Assembly (NCBI RefSeq): GCF_900104175.1
Contig: NZ_FNIX01000003.1
Span: 248,001-312,000, forward strand
Source of the DNA: Lentzea jiangxiensis
GTDB taxonomy: Bacteria > Actinomycetota > Actinomycetes > Mycobacteriales > Pseudonocardiaceae
Length of the DNA: 64,000 nt
Direction: 5' to 3'
The position numbers and the translations under genes were made by a program. This document shows, one piece after another, positions 51,479 through 62,783 of this stretch. Numbering within the stretch: position 1 is the first letter of the stretch; each line of letters begins with the position of its first letter. Below the pieces are notes generated by a model, which saw only the letters and a program-made list of their open reading frames with translations, had not been told where the DNA came from and did not search any database.

Positions 51479-51492
51479 ACTGGTATATCAGT
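51479..51492. promoter_or_regulatory. GntR-type operator ACTGGTATATCAGT between soxB and its regulator
   Basis: A 14-bp palindrome with one mismatched pair. It covers the GATATA -10 region of the leftward soxB promoter and the -35 region of the rightward regulator gene (-10 TACCGT at 51501-51506), so one site could control both genes. Confidence 0.7.
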
Positions 51493-51513
51493 TTGTGCGT
51501 TACCGTAGGACAC

Positions 51514-52173
51514 ATGAACGCACGGGTCAACGACGAGCCCGCCTCGGCAACCCTGACGGAGCAGGCCTACGCCGTCCTGCGGGACCGCCTGGTGATGCTG
51601 GAGATCAGGCCGGGCGAGCCCATCAACGAGGAGAGGCTGCGCACCGAGCTCGGCGTCGGCCGCACCCCGATCCGCGAGGCCCTGAAGAGGCTCGAGCAGG
51701 AACGGCTCGTCGTCGCCTTCCCGCGCCGCGGCACGTTCGCCACCGACGTGAACATCTCCGACCTCTCGCACATCTCCGAGGTGCGCAGGACGCTGGAACC
51801 CCTCGCCGCGGCAGCCGCGGCCGAGCGCGCCACGGCCGAGGACAGGGCCTCCCTCACCGACCTGCGCTCGCGGCTCGACACGGCGACGCCCCGTGGTGAC
51901 AACACCGAGCTCCTGCGCGCCGACGTGGGCGTCCACCGCGCCATCTACCGGTGCGTGCACAACCCGTTCCTCGAAGACACCCTGGTCTCCTACGACAACC
52001 TGGCCACCCGCATCTGGTGCCTGTTCCTGCCGCGGCTGTCCGGGATGGCGGGCCACGTCGACGAGCACGTGCCGCTGCTCACCGCGATCGTCGAAGGGGA
52101 CGCCGAGAAGGCGTCCGAGCTCTCCGCCGAGCACGTGATCGGGTTCGAACGCGCCATCCGCGCGCTGATCTGA
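51514..52173 (+). CDS. GntR-family (FCD subfamily) transcriptional regulator of sarcosine oxidase
   Basis: A 219-residue regulator. The winged helix-turn-helix lies at about 15-75 ([36 protein letters not shown]), followed by an all-helical FCD ligand domain with the metal-binding Asp/His set ([25 protein letters not shown]). ATG at 51514. It is divergent from soxBDAG with a shared operator-like palindrome, so it probably responds to sarcosine, glycine betaine or a related metabolite. Confidence 0.9.
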   Translation: MNARVNDEPASATLTEQAYAVLRDRLVMLEIRPGEPINEERLRTELGVGRTPIREALKRLEQERLVVAFPRRGTFATDVNISDLSHISEVRRTLEPLAAAAAAERATAEDRASLTDLRSRLDTATPRGDNTELLRADVGVHRAIYRCVHNPFLEDTLVSYDNLATRIWCLFLPRLSGMAGHVDEHVPLLTAIVEGDAEKASELSAEHVIGFERAIRALI

Positions 52174-52179
52174 GCCGAC

Positions 52180-52331
52180 GGCCGAGTACCGCCGGGCGAC
52201 GTCCTCGGCCGGCGGCTCTGCGGTCCGGGGCGACGGGGACAGCGCGACGGCGATCTTCCGGTTCGCTGCGATCACTGCCGGAGGACTCCCGGTGCGGGAC
52301 GATCGGGGTCCGCATCCGTGGGGGTGCGGAA
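52180..52331. terminator. Terminator-like hairpins between gntR and the glycosyltransferase gene
   Basis: GGCCGAG (52180-52186) pairs with CTCGGCC (52204-52210) just after the gntR stop. A second small stem, TCCGCATC with GGTGCGGA, lies near 52311-52331 beside the end of the convergent gene. Confidence 0.55.
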
Positions 52332-52342
52332 CTTTCCCGCGG

Positions 52343-53902
52343 TCAGGGCCTGCGGAAGATCGTGATGGAGTGCCCGACCGAGTCGATCGGCGCGCTGGTG
52401 TCGAGCAACGCGCGGAGGCGGTCGCCCGCTTTGGCGATGGCGGTGTTCGACACCACGAGCAGTCCGTGCACGTCGTCGGGCTCGACCTCGCGCGGGTCGG
52501 CGGCGTGGACGCCGTAGTGCTCGGGCACGCCGGCGCCCTTGTACACGAGCCACAACCGCTCGCCCGGGTAGCGCTTCAGCCGTTCCGCGAGCCTGCCCAG
52601 GTCCTGACCCCAGTCGACGTTCGAGTCGTGCAGGTGCAGGTGGGTCTTCGACGGGCCGCCGAACACCTCGTTGGAGTACGGCAGGTAGTACGGGAACGTC
52701 CACACCGAACTGACGGCGACCAGCGCGGCCGCGAGCACGGCCCAGCGCCGGTGCGCGAGCACGGCGGCCGCCACGGCGAGGAAGACCGGCACGGCGATCG
52801 CGTACCGCACACCGAGGTCGCGGTTCCCGCTCATGGCGACCGCCAGCAACACCGCCGCCGGGGCCAGCAGGTACAGGGCCGCCTCGCGCTTCTCCTCGAG
52901 CACCGCGACGACCCCGGCGCACCACAGGAGCAGCGCGCCGACCGGTGTCTTCACCAGCAACGCGGCCGGCAGGTAGTACCAGCGCGAGCCCTCGTAGTGG
53001 GTGCCGAACAAGTAGCCGCCCCACACCCGGTCCTCGAACCCGAGCTGCGCGCGCAGCCCGTCGAGGTACGGCTCCGGCAACGGCAGCCAGCCGACCGGCG
53101 CGGACGGCAGGTCCGGCGGGCTTTCCCAGCGCAGCAACGGATCCACGGCGAGGTAGGAGGCCCACACGACCGCGAGCGCGACCACCGCGAGCCAGGCGGC
53201 CTGGGCGCGGTGCCGCCAGACCGCGAGTGCCAGCAGCACCGCCACGGCGGCCAACGCGTTCATCTTCGTCGCCACGGCGGCGCCGAGCGCGAGCCCGGCG
53301 AGCGGCAGGTGCAGCGCCGGGTTGCCGCGTGCCCTCCACAGCAGCCAGGCCGACGTCAGCAGGAAGCCGGTCACCGGGAGGTCCACTGTGGCCAGTGAGC
53401 CGTGCGCGATGACGTCCGGGGAGAACGCGTACAGCGCCAACGCGAGCAGGCCGCCGGTCCTGGTCGAGATGTCCGCGGCGAACCGGAAGACGACCAGCCC
53501 GAACAGCAGCGTCAGCACGATCACCGGAAGCCTGGCCAGCAGCAGCAACTCCCCCGGATCGTTGCCCTGCTCGTAGAGCACGTGCCGGCCGAGCTCGGTC
53601 TGGTCGCCGGAGAAGCCCGGGTCGAGCCGCAGGCCGGCGAACGCGAGCCCGGTCGCCATGACGAGCTTGCCCAGCGGCGGGTGCTCGGGGTTGTAGCGCA
53701 GGCTGTGCTGCTCGAGGTAGACGGCCGCGGCACCGATGTGAACGGGTTCGTCGACGGTCGGGGTCTGCCGCACCGCCGTCGTGACCATCGCGATCGCCAT
53801 CTGGGCCAGCAGCGCGGTGACGGCCAGCGCGAACGGCCACCGCCGCGGCGGTGATGAGCCGGTCCGCACCTCGGCGGCGCGCTGGAGCGTGGCGTGCGAC
53901 AA
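52343..53902 (-). CDS. GT39/GT-C type membrane glycosyltransferase (phospholipid-carrier dependent)
   Basis: A protein of about 519 residues with about ten hydrophobic segments. The first extracytoplasmic loop carries the acidic pair in TPTVDEPVHIG, the metal/substrate site of PMT/ArnT-like enzymes, and the HPPLGK motif follows. The soluble C-terminal part has DSNVDWGQDLGRL, common in this family. It probably transfers a sugar from a polyprenyl-phosphate donor to a protein or envelope glycan. TTG 53902 is chosen because GGAAGGGG lies about ten bases upstream; a GTG at 54022 would add an arginine-rich, non-membrane N-terminus. Confidence 0.78.
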   Translation of the reverse strand: MSHATLQRAAEVRTGSSPPRRWPFALAVTALLAQMAIAMVTTAVRQTPTVDEPVHIGAAAVYLEQHSLRYNPEHPPLGKLVMATGLAFAGLRLDPGFSGDQTELGRHVLYEQGNDPGELLLLARLPVIVLTLLFGLVVFRFAADISTRTGGLLALALYAFSPDVIAHGSLATVDLPVTGFLLTSAWLLWRARGNPALHLPLAGLALGAAVATKMNALAAVAVLLALAVWRHRAQAAWLAVVALAVVWASYLAVDPLLRWESPPDLPSAPVGWLPLPEPYLDGLRAQLGFEDRVWGGYLFGTHYEGSRWYYLPAALLVKTPVGALLLWCAGVVAVLEEKREAALYLLAPAAVLLAVAMSGNRDLGVRYAIAVPVFLAVAAAVLAHRRWAVLAAALVAVSSVWTFPYYLPYSNEVFGGPSKTHLHLHDSNVDWGQDLGRLAERLKRYPGERLWLVYKGAGVPEHYGVHAADPREVEPDDVHGLLVVSNTAIAKAGDRLRALLDTSAPIDSVGHSITIFRRP

Positions 53903-54044
53903 GACCGGGTGGCCCCTTCCCGAGTGCCGACTGACCCGACACTGTCCGAAACGGGATGCCCGCGGGATCGGTTGCCTGACCGTTGCTGCCGGCTGAGCGG
54001 AAATCCGCTTCGGCGCGACCACCCGCCGGGTCTAGCCTGCGCCC

Positions 54045-55007
54045 ATGGGGCGCGAGGACATCGACAGGATCGCCGGGGACACCGGCTTCTCCGGCGTGGT
54101 GCGGATCGACCGCGCGGGCGAGGTCGAGTTCGAGAAGGCGTACGGGTTCGCCCACCGCGCCCACCGCGTGCCCAACACGGTGGACACCCGGTTCGGCATC
54201 GCCAGCGGCGGCAAGGGGTTCACCGCTCTCACGGTGCTGTCGCTGGTCCGGGAAGGTGTGCTCACCCTCGGCACGACGGCCCGGTCGCTGCTCGGCGACG
54301 ACCTCCCGCTGATCGCCGGCGACGTCACGGTCGAGCACCTGCTCACGCACACGTCCGGCATCGGCGACTACCTCGACGAGGAGGGCGACTGGGAGGCCGA
54401 CGACTACGTCATCAGCGACGTGCACCGGCTCACGACCACCGAGGCGTTCCTGCCGCTGCTCGACGGGCACCCCGCGAAGTTCGGCGCCGGTGAGCGCTTC
54501 GGCTACTGCAACGGCGGCTACGTGGTCCTCGCGCTGCTCGCCGAACGGGCCTCCGGCCGGGGCTACCACGACCTCGTCCGCGACCGGGTGCTCGACCCGT
54601 TCGGCCTGACCAGGACCGGGTTCCTCCGGTCGGACGAGCTGCCGGGCGACGCGGCGGTGGGCTACCTCGACGGCGTCGACCGGACCAACGTCTTCCACCT
54701 CCCCGTGCTCGCGAACGGCGACGGCGGCATCCACACCACCGCGGGCGACATGGCGAAGTTCTGGCGCGCGCTGTTCGCGAGCGGGTACGCGGACGAGGCC
54801 GTGCGGCCGCGCCACGACGTTCCCGAGGAGTCGTTGTGCTACGGCCTCGGCTTCTGGCTGCACCAGACCGGCGACACCGTGCTCCTCGCCGGGTACGACG
54901 CCGGTCAGTCGTTCAAGTCCACCCACGACCCGCACACCGGCACGACCACGACGGTCCTGTCGAACACCGCGCCCGGCGCCTGGCCGATCGCCCGCGCGAT
55001 CATGTGA
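54045..55007 (+). CDS. Serine hydrolase of the beta-lactamase/DD-peptidase family
   Basis: A 320-residue protein with the class C/PBP-like motifs: SxxK in ASGGKGFT (about 54-57), YxN in FGYCNGGY (about 150) and a C-terminal AGYDAGQS segment in place of the usual KTG/HTG. No signal peptide is visible, so it is probably cytoplasmic and more likely an esterase or peptidase than a resistance enzyme. It follows the glycosyltransferase on the opposite strand and precedes dinB in the same direction, 42 bases apart. Confidence 0.85.
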   Translation: MGREDIDRIAGDTGFSGVVRIDRAGEVEFEKAYGFAHRAHRVPNTVDTRFGIASGGKGFTALTVLSLVREGVLTLGTTARSLLGDDLPLIAGDVTVEHLLTHTSGIGDYLDEEGDWEADDYVISDVHRLTTTEAFLPLLDGHPAKFGAGERFGYCNGGYVVLALLAERASGRGYHDLVRDRVLDPFGLTRTGFLRSDELPGDAAVGYLDGVDRTNVFHLPVLANGDGGIHTTAGDMAKFWRALFASGYADEAVRPRHDVPEESLCYGLGFWLHQTGDTVLLAGYDAGQSFKSTHDPHTGTTTTVLSNTAPGAWPIARAIM

Positions 55008-55036
55008 CCACCACTGTTCCGATCGGGTGATGGATG

Positions 55037-55050
55037 CGAACATGTGTTCG
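55037..55050. promoter_or_regulatory. SOS box (LexA site) CGAACATGTGTTCG over the dinB start
   Basis: A perfect match to the actinobacterial LexA core CGAAC-N4-GTTCG. Its last base is the first base of the preferred dinB GTG start codon, so LexA binding would cover the translation start region and the nearby promoter. Confidence 0.85.
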
Positions 55051-56234
55051 TGAGCACCCCGATCCTGCACGCCGACCTGGACGCGTTCTACGCGTCGGTC
55101 GAGCAACGGGACGACCCGAGCCTGCGCGGTCGTCCGGTGATCGTGGGCGGCGGGGTGGTCCTGGCCGCGAGCTACGAGGCCAAGGCGTTCGGCGTCCGCA
55201 CCGCGATGGGCGGCGCTCGGGCGCGGCGGCTGTGCCCGCACGCGATCGTCGTGCCACCGCGGATGTCGGCCTACTCCGCCGCCGGCAAGGCGGTCTTCGA
55301 GGTGTTCCGCGACACGACGCCGCTGGTCGAGGGCCTGTCGATCGACGAGGCGTTCCTCGACGTCGGCGGCCTGCACCGGATCGCGGGCCCGCCGGAGGTG
55401 ATCGCCGCACGCCTGCGGGCGGCCGTGCTGGAGCGGGTCGGCCTGCCGATCACGGTCGGGGTGGCGCGGACGAAGTTCCTCGCCAAGGTCGCGAGCGGTG
55501 TCGCGAAGCCGGACGGCCTGCTGGTCGTGCCCGCCGACCGCGAGCTCGACTTCCTGCACCCCCTGCCGGTCGAACGGCTGTGGGGCGTGGGCGAGGTGAC
55601 GGCCGCCAAGCTGCGCGGCCTCGGCATCCGGACGGTCGGCGAGGTCGCCGGGTTCGACGAGAAGGCGCTGGTGTCGCTGCTCGGCCGGGCCGCGGGCCGG
55701 CACCTGCACGCGCTGGCGCACAACAGGGACCCGCGGCCGGTCCAGGCAGGACGGCGCCGCCGGTCCGTCGGCGCGCAACGGGCGCTCGGCCCGGCGGAAC
55801 GCACGCGGGAGGACCTCGACGCCATCCTCGCTTCGCTGGTCGACGGCATCGCGCGACGCCTGCGCACCGCCCACCGGGCGTGCCGGACCGTGGTGCTGCG
55901 CCTGCGCTTCGGCGACTTCGACCGCGCGACCCGGTCGCACACCGTGCGGTACCCGACGACGGAGACCGAGGTGCTGCTGGCGGCGGCCCGGCAGCTGCTC
56001 GACGCCGCGATGCCGTTGATCTCCAGCCGCGGCATCACGTTGCTGGGCGTGTCGCTCACGAACCTGGAGGACGACGCGCCGGTGCAGATGGCGCTGCCGT
56101 TCGAGGAGCGGAAGCCCGCGGCGCTGGACGCGGCACTGGACCACGTGCGGGACCGGTTCGGGTCCCGGTCGGTGACGCGGGGGACGTCGATCGGGCGCGA
56201 CCCCGGGATCTCGGTGCCACTGCTGCCGGACTGA
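55050..56234 (+). CDS. dinB: DNA polymerase IV (Y-family, translesion)
   Basis: A 394-residue Y-family polymerase. The N-terminal catalytic motif HADLDAFYASVEQ and SIDEAFLDV carry the metal-binding acidic residues, followed by the thumb helix-hairpin-helix (VERLWGVGEVTAAKLRGLG) and the little-finger domain. The C-terminus has no obvious beta-clamp motif beyond QMALPF (about 352-357), which may serve that purpose. A GTG at 55044 is an alternative start. The SOS box at the start indicates damage induction through LexA. Confidence 0.93.
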   Translation: MSTPILHADLDAFYASVEQRDDPSLRGRPVIVGGGVVLAASYEAKAFGVRTAMGGARARRLCPHAIVVPPRMSAYSAAGKAVFEVFRDTTPLVEGLSIDEAFLDVGGLHRIAGPPEVIAARLRAAVLERVGLPITVGVARTKFLAKVASGVAKPDGLLVVPADRELDFLHPLPVERLWGVGEVTAAKLRGLGIRTVGEVAGFDEKALVSLLGRAAGRHLHALAHNRDPRPVQAGRRRRSVGAQRALGPAERTREDLDAILASLVDGIARRLRTAHRACRTVVLRLRFGDFDRATRSHTVRYPTTETEVLLAAARQLLDAAMPLISSRGITLLGVSLTNLEDDAPVQMALPFEERKPAALDAALDHVRDRFGSRSVTRGTSIGRDPGISVPLLPD

Positions 56235-56270
56235 TCGCCGCGCCTTTACGTCTGATGGACCCTTGTAAAC

Positions 56271-56286
56271 TGAAACGTGTTCTAGT
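56271..56286. promoter_or_regulatory. KstR-like operator upstream of the reductase gene
   Basis: CTGAAACGTGTTCTAG; on the other strand CTAGAACACGTTTCAG, close to the TAGAACACGTTCTA box of the steroid regulator KstR. It ends 12 bases before the ATG at 56299. Confidence 0.65.
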
Positions 56287-56298
56287 TAGTCTACCCGC

Positions 56299-57393
56299 AT
56301 GATCGCCACAGTGGTGTGGGGTACGGGAAACGTCGGGCGCGCCGCCATCCGGGCCGTCGAGGCCCACCCGGGGCTGGAACTGACGGCCGTGGTCGTCCAC
56401 AACCCCGAGAAGCGGGGCCGGGACGCGGGCGATCTCGCGGGACTGGACCACGAGCTCGGAGTCGCGGCCACCACCGACATCGACGCGGTGCTGGCCACCA
56501 GCCCGCGCGCCGTCGTCTACGCGGCGTCGGGCGACATCAGGCCGGACGACGCGCTCGCCGACATCACGAAGGCCATCAGGGCGGGCGCGGTCGTCGTCAC
56601 GCCGTCGCTCTACGCGTTGTACGACCACCGCAGCGCGCCACCCGAGATGCGAGAACCGGTTCTAGCGGCGATCGCGGCGGGCGGCGGGTCGCTGTTCGTC
56701 TCCGGCGTGGACCCCGGCTGGGGCAACGACGTGCTGCCGCTGATGGTCAGCGGGCTCGGGCACACCGTCGACGCGGTGCGGTGCCAGGAGATCTTCGACT
56801 ACTCCACCTACGACCAGCCCGACGCGGTGCGGTGGCTGATCGGGTTCGGGCAGCCGCTCGACTACGCGGCACCGATGCTCATGCCGGGCGTGCCGACCAT
56901 GGTGTGGGGCGGGCAGATCCGGCTGATGGCGAGAGCGCTGGGCGCGGAGGTCGACGAGATCCGCGAGACCGTCGACCGGCGCGCGCTCGACGAGACCGTG
57001 ACTACGCGGTCCATGGGCGAGTTCGAGGCGGGCACGCAGGGCGCGATCCGGTTCGAGGTCCAGGGGATCGTCGGTGGTGAGCCGTTGATCGTCATCGAGC
57101 ACGTGACGCGCATCCACGCCTCCTGCGCGACGGACTGGCCGATGCCCCCGTCCGGCGACGGCGCGCACAAGGTGATCATCGAGGGCCGGCCGCGCATCGA
57201 GGTCTCCGTCGAGGCCGTGGACGAGGGCGAGAACCGGTCGGCGGGCGGCAACGCCACGGCGGTCGGCCGCATCGTCAACGCCGTCGACTGGCTGGCCGGG
57301 CAGGAACCCGGGCTCTACGACGCGCTCGACGTCCCGTTGCGGCCCGTCGCGGGCAAGCTCGGAAGGGACAAGCTCGGAAGGGGCAAGCCGTGA
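56299..57393 (+). CDS. NAD(P)-dependent reductase of the dihydrodipicolinate-reductase-like family
   Basis: A 364-residue protein with an N-terminal Rossmann motif VVWGTGNVGRAAIRAV (about 5-20) and the GVDPGWGNDVLP substrate-domain start; the fold resembles DapB N-terminal and diaminopentanoate-dehydrogenase-like proteins found near steroid-catabolic genes. The substrate is not known. A KstR-like box sits directly upstream, and its stop overlaps the GTG of the AhpD-like gene by four bases, so the two are one operon with a cholesterol oxidase gene following on the other strand. Confidence 0.82.
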   Translation: MIATVVWGTGNVGRAAIRAVEAHPGLELTAVVVHNPEKRGRDAGDLAGLDHELGVAATTDIDAVLATSPRAVVYAASGDIRPDDALADITKAIRAGAVVVTPSLYALYDHRSAPPEMREPVLAAIAAGGGSLFVSGVDPGWGNDVLPLMVSGLGHTVDAVRCQEIFDYSTYDQPDAVRWLIGFGQPLDYAAPMLMPGVPTMVWGGQIRLMARALGAEVDEIRETVDRRALDETVTTRSMGEFEAGTQGAIRFEVQGIVGGEPLIVIEHVTRIHASCATDWPMPPSGDGAHKVIIEGRPRIEVSVEAVDEGENRSAGGNATAVGRIVNAVDWLAGQEPGLYDALDVPLRPVAGKLGRDKLGRGKP

Positions 57394-57869
57394 ACATCGA
57401 CATCCCCGAGGGCAAGGACCCGATCGGGTACGTGTGGGGCGAGCTGGTTCCCGGCATCGGCGTCGCCGCCGCGAACCTCTCCCTCGCCGTGTACCAGCAC
57501 ACGACGCTGGGCCTGCGCGAGTTCGAGGCGGCGCGGCTGCGGATCGCGCAGATCAACGGCTGCATGTTCTGCCTCGGCTGGCGGACCGAGCGCGACGGCG
57601 TCGAGGTCGAGGACGGCTTCGCCGACGCGGTGGCCCAGTGGCGCACCACCGACGCCTTCGACGACCGGGCGAGACTGGCCGCGGAGTACGCCGAACGGTA
57701 CGCGCTGGACCACCACGGTCTCGACGACGAGTTCTGGTCGCGCATGACCCGGCACTACAGCCAGGTGGAGATCGTGGAGCTGACGATGAGCATCGGGGCG
57801 TGGCTCGTGTTCGGCCGGCTGAACCGGGTGTTCGGCCTCGACGCGATGTGCGTGCTCCCGAAGTTCTGA
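57390..57869 (+). CDS. AhpD-like carboxymuconolactone decarboxylase-family protein
   Basis: A 159-residue protein with the CxxC pair in NGCMFCLGWR (about 55-64), preceded by the ARLRIAQI helix typical of the AhpD/CMD fold, in which two cysteines and a nearby histidine can perform disulfide or peroxidase chemistry. The function in this setting is unknown. It is translationally coupled to the reductase gene at 56299 and lies 21 bases from the end of the convergent cholesterol oxidase gene. Confidence 0.85.
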   Translation: MNIDIPEGKDPIGYVWGELVPGIGVAAANLSLAVYQHTTLGLREFEAARLRIAQINGCMFCLGWRTERDGVEVEDGFADAVAQWRTTDAFDDRARLAAEYAERYALDHHGLDDEFWSRMTRHYSQVEIVELTMSIGAWLVFGRLNRVFGLDAMCVLPKF

Positions 57870-57890
57870 CCGTCCGGACAGGACCGGTCG

Positions 57891-59570
<1,680 letters not shown>

Positions 59571-59693
59571 TCAAGTCACTACCTGGTGGTTCCGGTTCCC
59601 TCGGGGAGCGCAGCGCAGGTGAGGGTCTTGGCGCCGAGATCCCGAGCGCTCGCGGACAACGCGGACTGCCCAGCGAGACCACACGATCCGGGA

Positions 59694-61658
59694 ATGTCCG
59701 AACACGCGTGGACGCCCGACAATCGAGCGATGCCCGAGATATCCGAAGGTGAGGACGCCATACCCGGCGTCGTGGTGGTGGGTGCGGGGATCGCCGGTCT
59801 GACGGCGGCGCGTGCGCTGCGCGAACGGGGCCACGCGATCACCGTGCTGGAGGCGCGGGACCGGGTCGGCGGCCGGATCTGGACCGACGAGCACGGGGTC
59901 GACCTCGGCGCGCACTGGATCCACGGCACGGACGGCAACCCGATCACCGAACTCGTCGAGGAGCTGGGCATCCCGCACAGCTACGTAGGCGGGGACAGCG
60001 CCTACACGGGCGGCTTCGACAGCCTCGACTTGTTCGGCGCGGACCGGTGCGCGGTGAACCACCGCTCCAAGACCCGCACCCTCGAACTCGCCGACGAGGT
60101 GCTGCACGAGCTGGCACACCGCGCGGCCGTCGCCCGCGCGGACGACCACCCGGACCTACCGCTGGGCGAGGCGGTGCGGCAGGTCCTCGCCGGGCGCGAC
60201 CTGTGCGCGGAGGACGAACAGGCCGTGCGCTACCACCTCAACGTGATCTTGCGCGAGGACGCGGCGGAGGACCCGGACAAGCTCTCGCTGAAGCACTGGG
60301 AGGACGGCTACCTCGTCTACGGCTACGGCGACAGCACGCTGCACCACGGCTACCAGTCCGTTGTGGACGCCCTGGCGCACGACCTCGACATCCGGCTCGG
60401 ACACGTCGTGACCCGTGTCGAGAACGGCAGGGTGACGACGGACCGCGGTGTGTTCGAGGCGGAGAAGGTGCTCGTCACGGTGCCGCTCGGCGTGCTGAAG
60501 GCGGACGCGGTGGAGTTCGTGCCGCCGCTGCCCGAGGCCAAGCGGACCGCGATCGCCCGGCTCGGGTTCGGCACGCTCAACAAGATCGCGTTGCACTACG
60601 CCGAACCGTTCTGGCCCACCGAACAGTACGTCTTCGGCTACCTCTGCCGGGACACGGACCGCTACCCCACCGTCGTCATCAGCATGTGGAAGTCGCACGG
60701 CAAGCCGGTCCTGGTGATGCTGCTCGGCGCCTCCCTCGGCCGGGAGGCCGAGACCTGGTCCACAGAGGACGTGTCGTCCTACGCCACGTCCGTCGTCGAG
60801 GACCTCTTCGGCCCCGACGTCCCGGCGCCGCACCAGATCTCGCGCACCAGCTGGTCCGCGGACCCGTTCGCGCGGGGCTCGTACACGTGCATCGGCGTGG
60901 GCTCGTCGTCCAAGGACATCGCCGCTCTGGCGGAACCGGTCGGTGACGGGCTGTTCTTCGCCGGCGAGGGCACGAACCCGTACCACTGGGGCTGCGTGCA
61001 CAGCGCCTACGAGTCCGGCCTCCGGGAAGCCGCGCGGATCAGCGGCGACGCGGCGCTCTACACCCCGCCGAGCGCCGGGAGGTCACGCGCCCAGTCGCGC
61101 GGCACGGACAGGATGCTGCGGTTCGTGCGGATGAGGATGAACCACCTCACCGAACACGAGCTGACCGAGCGGGTGGCGTGCCTGCGGCAGAGCGCCGACC
61201 CCCACGGCGTGCGGCTGTTCACCTCACTCGCCGACTCCGAACTGGAGACGCTCGCGTCGATGTTCGACGAGATCTCCTACACAGCGGGCGATGCGCTCTT
61301 CCACGAGGACGAGCCCGCGCACGGGGTGTTCCTGGTCGCGCGGGGCGCGGTCGAGGTCGACTTCGGCGGCATCTACGAACGCGAGGTCCTGGGCCGTGGA
61401 GGGCTGCTCGGCCACTACGACATGTTCTTCAACGCCCGCACCACGTCGGCGACGGCCCTGAGCGACGACGTGGTGGTGTTCTACCTCGACCACTACCGCT
61501 ACCAGAGCTTCCTGTACGCGTTCCCCGACGTGATGATGCTGATGCTCGCGGACCTCGTGACGCGGTGGGAGCAACTGGAGACCGTGCTCGGTCCCGCACC
61601 CCTGCCGAAAATGGATGGAGCGCCATCGCCGCGAGCCGCTACCTTCCTGCTCGACTGA
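59694..61658 (+). CDS. Flavin monoamine oxidase fused to a C-terminal cyclic-nucleotide-binding domain
   Basis: A protein of about 654 residues. The amine-oxidase part (about 24-450) has the FAD motif [31 protein letters not shown] and the FAD-contacting [20 protein letters not shown]. After a linker, residues about 505-620 form a Crp-type cNMP-binding beta roll ([44 protein letters not shown]). The phosphate-binding cassette is not the classical cAMP consensus, so ligand binding is uncertain. No DNA-binding domain follows. A start at 59694 or 59730 is possible. The gene is divergent from choD; its substrate is unknown. Confidence 0.82.
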   Translation: MSEHAWTPDNRAMPEISEGEDAIPGVVVVGAGIAGLTAARALRERGHAITVLEARDRVGGRIWTDEHGVDLGAHWIHGTDGNPITELVEELGIPHSYVGGDSAYTGGFDSLDLFGADRCAVNHRSKTRTLELADEVLHELAHRAAVARADDHPDLPLGEAVRQVLAGRDLCAEDEQAVRYHLNVILREDAAEDPDKLSLKHWEDGYLVYGYGDSTLHHGYQSVVDALAHDLDIRLGHVVTRVENGRVTTDRGVFEAEKVLVTVPLGVLKADAVEFVPPLPEAKRTAIARLGFGTLNKIALHYAEPFWPTEQYVFGYLCRDTDRYPTVVISMWKSHGKPVLVMLLGASLGREAETWSTEDVSSYATSVVEDLFGPDVPAPHQISRTSWSADPFARGSYTCIGVGSSSKDIAALAEPVGDGLFFAGEGTNPYHWGCVHSAYESGLREAARISGDAALYTPPSAGRSRAQSRGTDRMLRFVRMRMNHLTEHELTERVACLRQSADPHGVRLFTSLADSELETLASMFDEISYTAGDALFHEDEPAHGVFLVARGAVEVDFGGIYEREVLGRGGLLGHYDMFFNARTTSATALSDDVVVFYLDHYRYQSFLYAFPDVMMLMLADLVTRWEQLETVLGPAPLPKMDGAPSPRAATFLLD

Positions 61659-61785
61659 GCCGCCGAGGCAGGGACGTGCCGTTGTACACCTCGTGAGTCT
61701 TCCCAAGCGCTGGTCTTCGTTGCGCGCCGCTCTCTGAGCAGCGCGCTCCCCTTGCTGCGGATTTCTCACCGAACGGTGTACTCCT

Positions 61786-62331
61786 GTGCTCAACACCTGG
61801 GCCGTCGTGCCCACCTGCCTTCCTCTCGTCCGCCGCCGTTGCCACGTGTGCGCGGCCGACCGCTTCCGGGCGAGCGGCAAGTTCCGCGTCAACGCCAACC
61901 ACAAGGTCCTCGACGCCTGGCTGCTCGCGCTCTGCACCGGCTGCGGGGACACGGTCAAGCTCACGATCTTCGAGCGGACGCACGTCCGCTCGGTGCGTCC
62001 CGAGCTGCTGAACCGCCTGCACGACAACGATCCCGGCCTGACCGCCGAGCTGCTGCAGGACCCGCTCCTGCAGCACCGCAACCGCGTCTCGCTCGACTGG
62101 GACGGCGCCTGGCGCCTCGACACGACCGGCTCCGACCTCGACCAGGAGGTGGTGGACGTGGCGGTGCGGTTCGAGGCGCGGATCCCTGTGCGGCCCGTCC
62201 GGCTGATCGCGGAGGGGTGCGGTCTGTCCCGCGCCGAGGTCGGGCGTCTCGTCGCCGACGGGAAGGTGGTGTCGGCGGTCCGGTTGAGCGGCAGGGTCTC
62301 CGGCGACTTCACCTTCACGCTCAAGCGCTGA
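61786..62331 (+). CDS. DUF1062-family protein
   Basis: A 181-residue protein with two zinc-type cysteine pairs near the N-terminus (RRRCHVCAADRF and ALCTGCGDTVKL) followed by FRVNANHKVLDAWLL, TIFERTHV and a C-terminal S4-like RNA-binding pattern (GLSRAEVGRLVADGKV). This is the DUF1062 layout. The function is unknown; the zinc ribbon and S4-like end suggest nucleic-acid binding. GTG start at 61786. Confidence 0.82.
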   Translation: MLNTWAVVPTCLPLVRRRCHVCAADRFRASGKFRVNANHKVLDAWLLALCTGCGDTVKLTIFERTHVRSVRPELLNRLHDNDPGLTAELLQDPLLQHRNRVSLDWDGAWRLDTTGSDLDQEVVDVAVRFEARIPVRPVRLIAEGCGLSRAEVGRLVADGKVVSAVRLSGRVSGDFTFTLKR

Positions 62332-62397
62332 GCGGTCCCGTCACCGCGGCCCGTGCGGCGGCCACGCCCGGTGGGCCGCCGCACCGGCCGCACGTCG

Positions 62398-62709
62398 TCA
62401 GGTGAGGGGCAGCGGCGTCCCCGGGGTGCGGGCGCGAAGACGGCCGCGCGCGTCCACAGCGGCCAGGGCTTCCCGCAGCCGGGGCGCGGTGGCCGAGAAC
62501 CCGCTCGGGTCGTCCGTGCCCAGGTGCGCGTGCACGTCGAACAGAGGATCTTCCACGTGCAGGGCGTCCCGCCAGGGTCGCACCAGGTCGTCGGAGTACA
62601 GCCACCGCTCCCTGACGTCACCGACGTGGTGCCCGTACGGGCAGAGGGCAAACCGGTGATCCGTTCGCGGGTGGCCGGTGTGGGCCAAGTGGAGTCTTGA
62701 TCGCTCCAC
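62398..62709 (-). CDS. Small conserved hypothetical protein
   Basis: A 103-residue protein starting at a GTG, with DHRFALCPYGHHVGDVRERW, LYSDDLVRPWRDALHVEDPL and TDDPSGFSATAPRLREAL blocks. Codon third positions are GC-rich as in real genes. No known domain is recognised; the clusters of His and Asp could bind metal. It lies alone between the DUF1062 gene and the secreted glycosidase. Confidence 0.6.
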   Translation of the reverse strand: MERSRLHLAHTGHPRTDHRFALCPYGHHVGDVRERWLYSDDLVRPWRDALHVEDPLFDVHAHLGTDDPSGFSATAPRLREALAAVDARGRLRARTPGTPLPLT

Positions 62710-62783
62710 ACGGTCACGCCAAGGTGAGGAAGGTTCAGCTGCTTGAACACCTCGGAAGCCGACGGCGTCAGACGAGGAGCACC

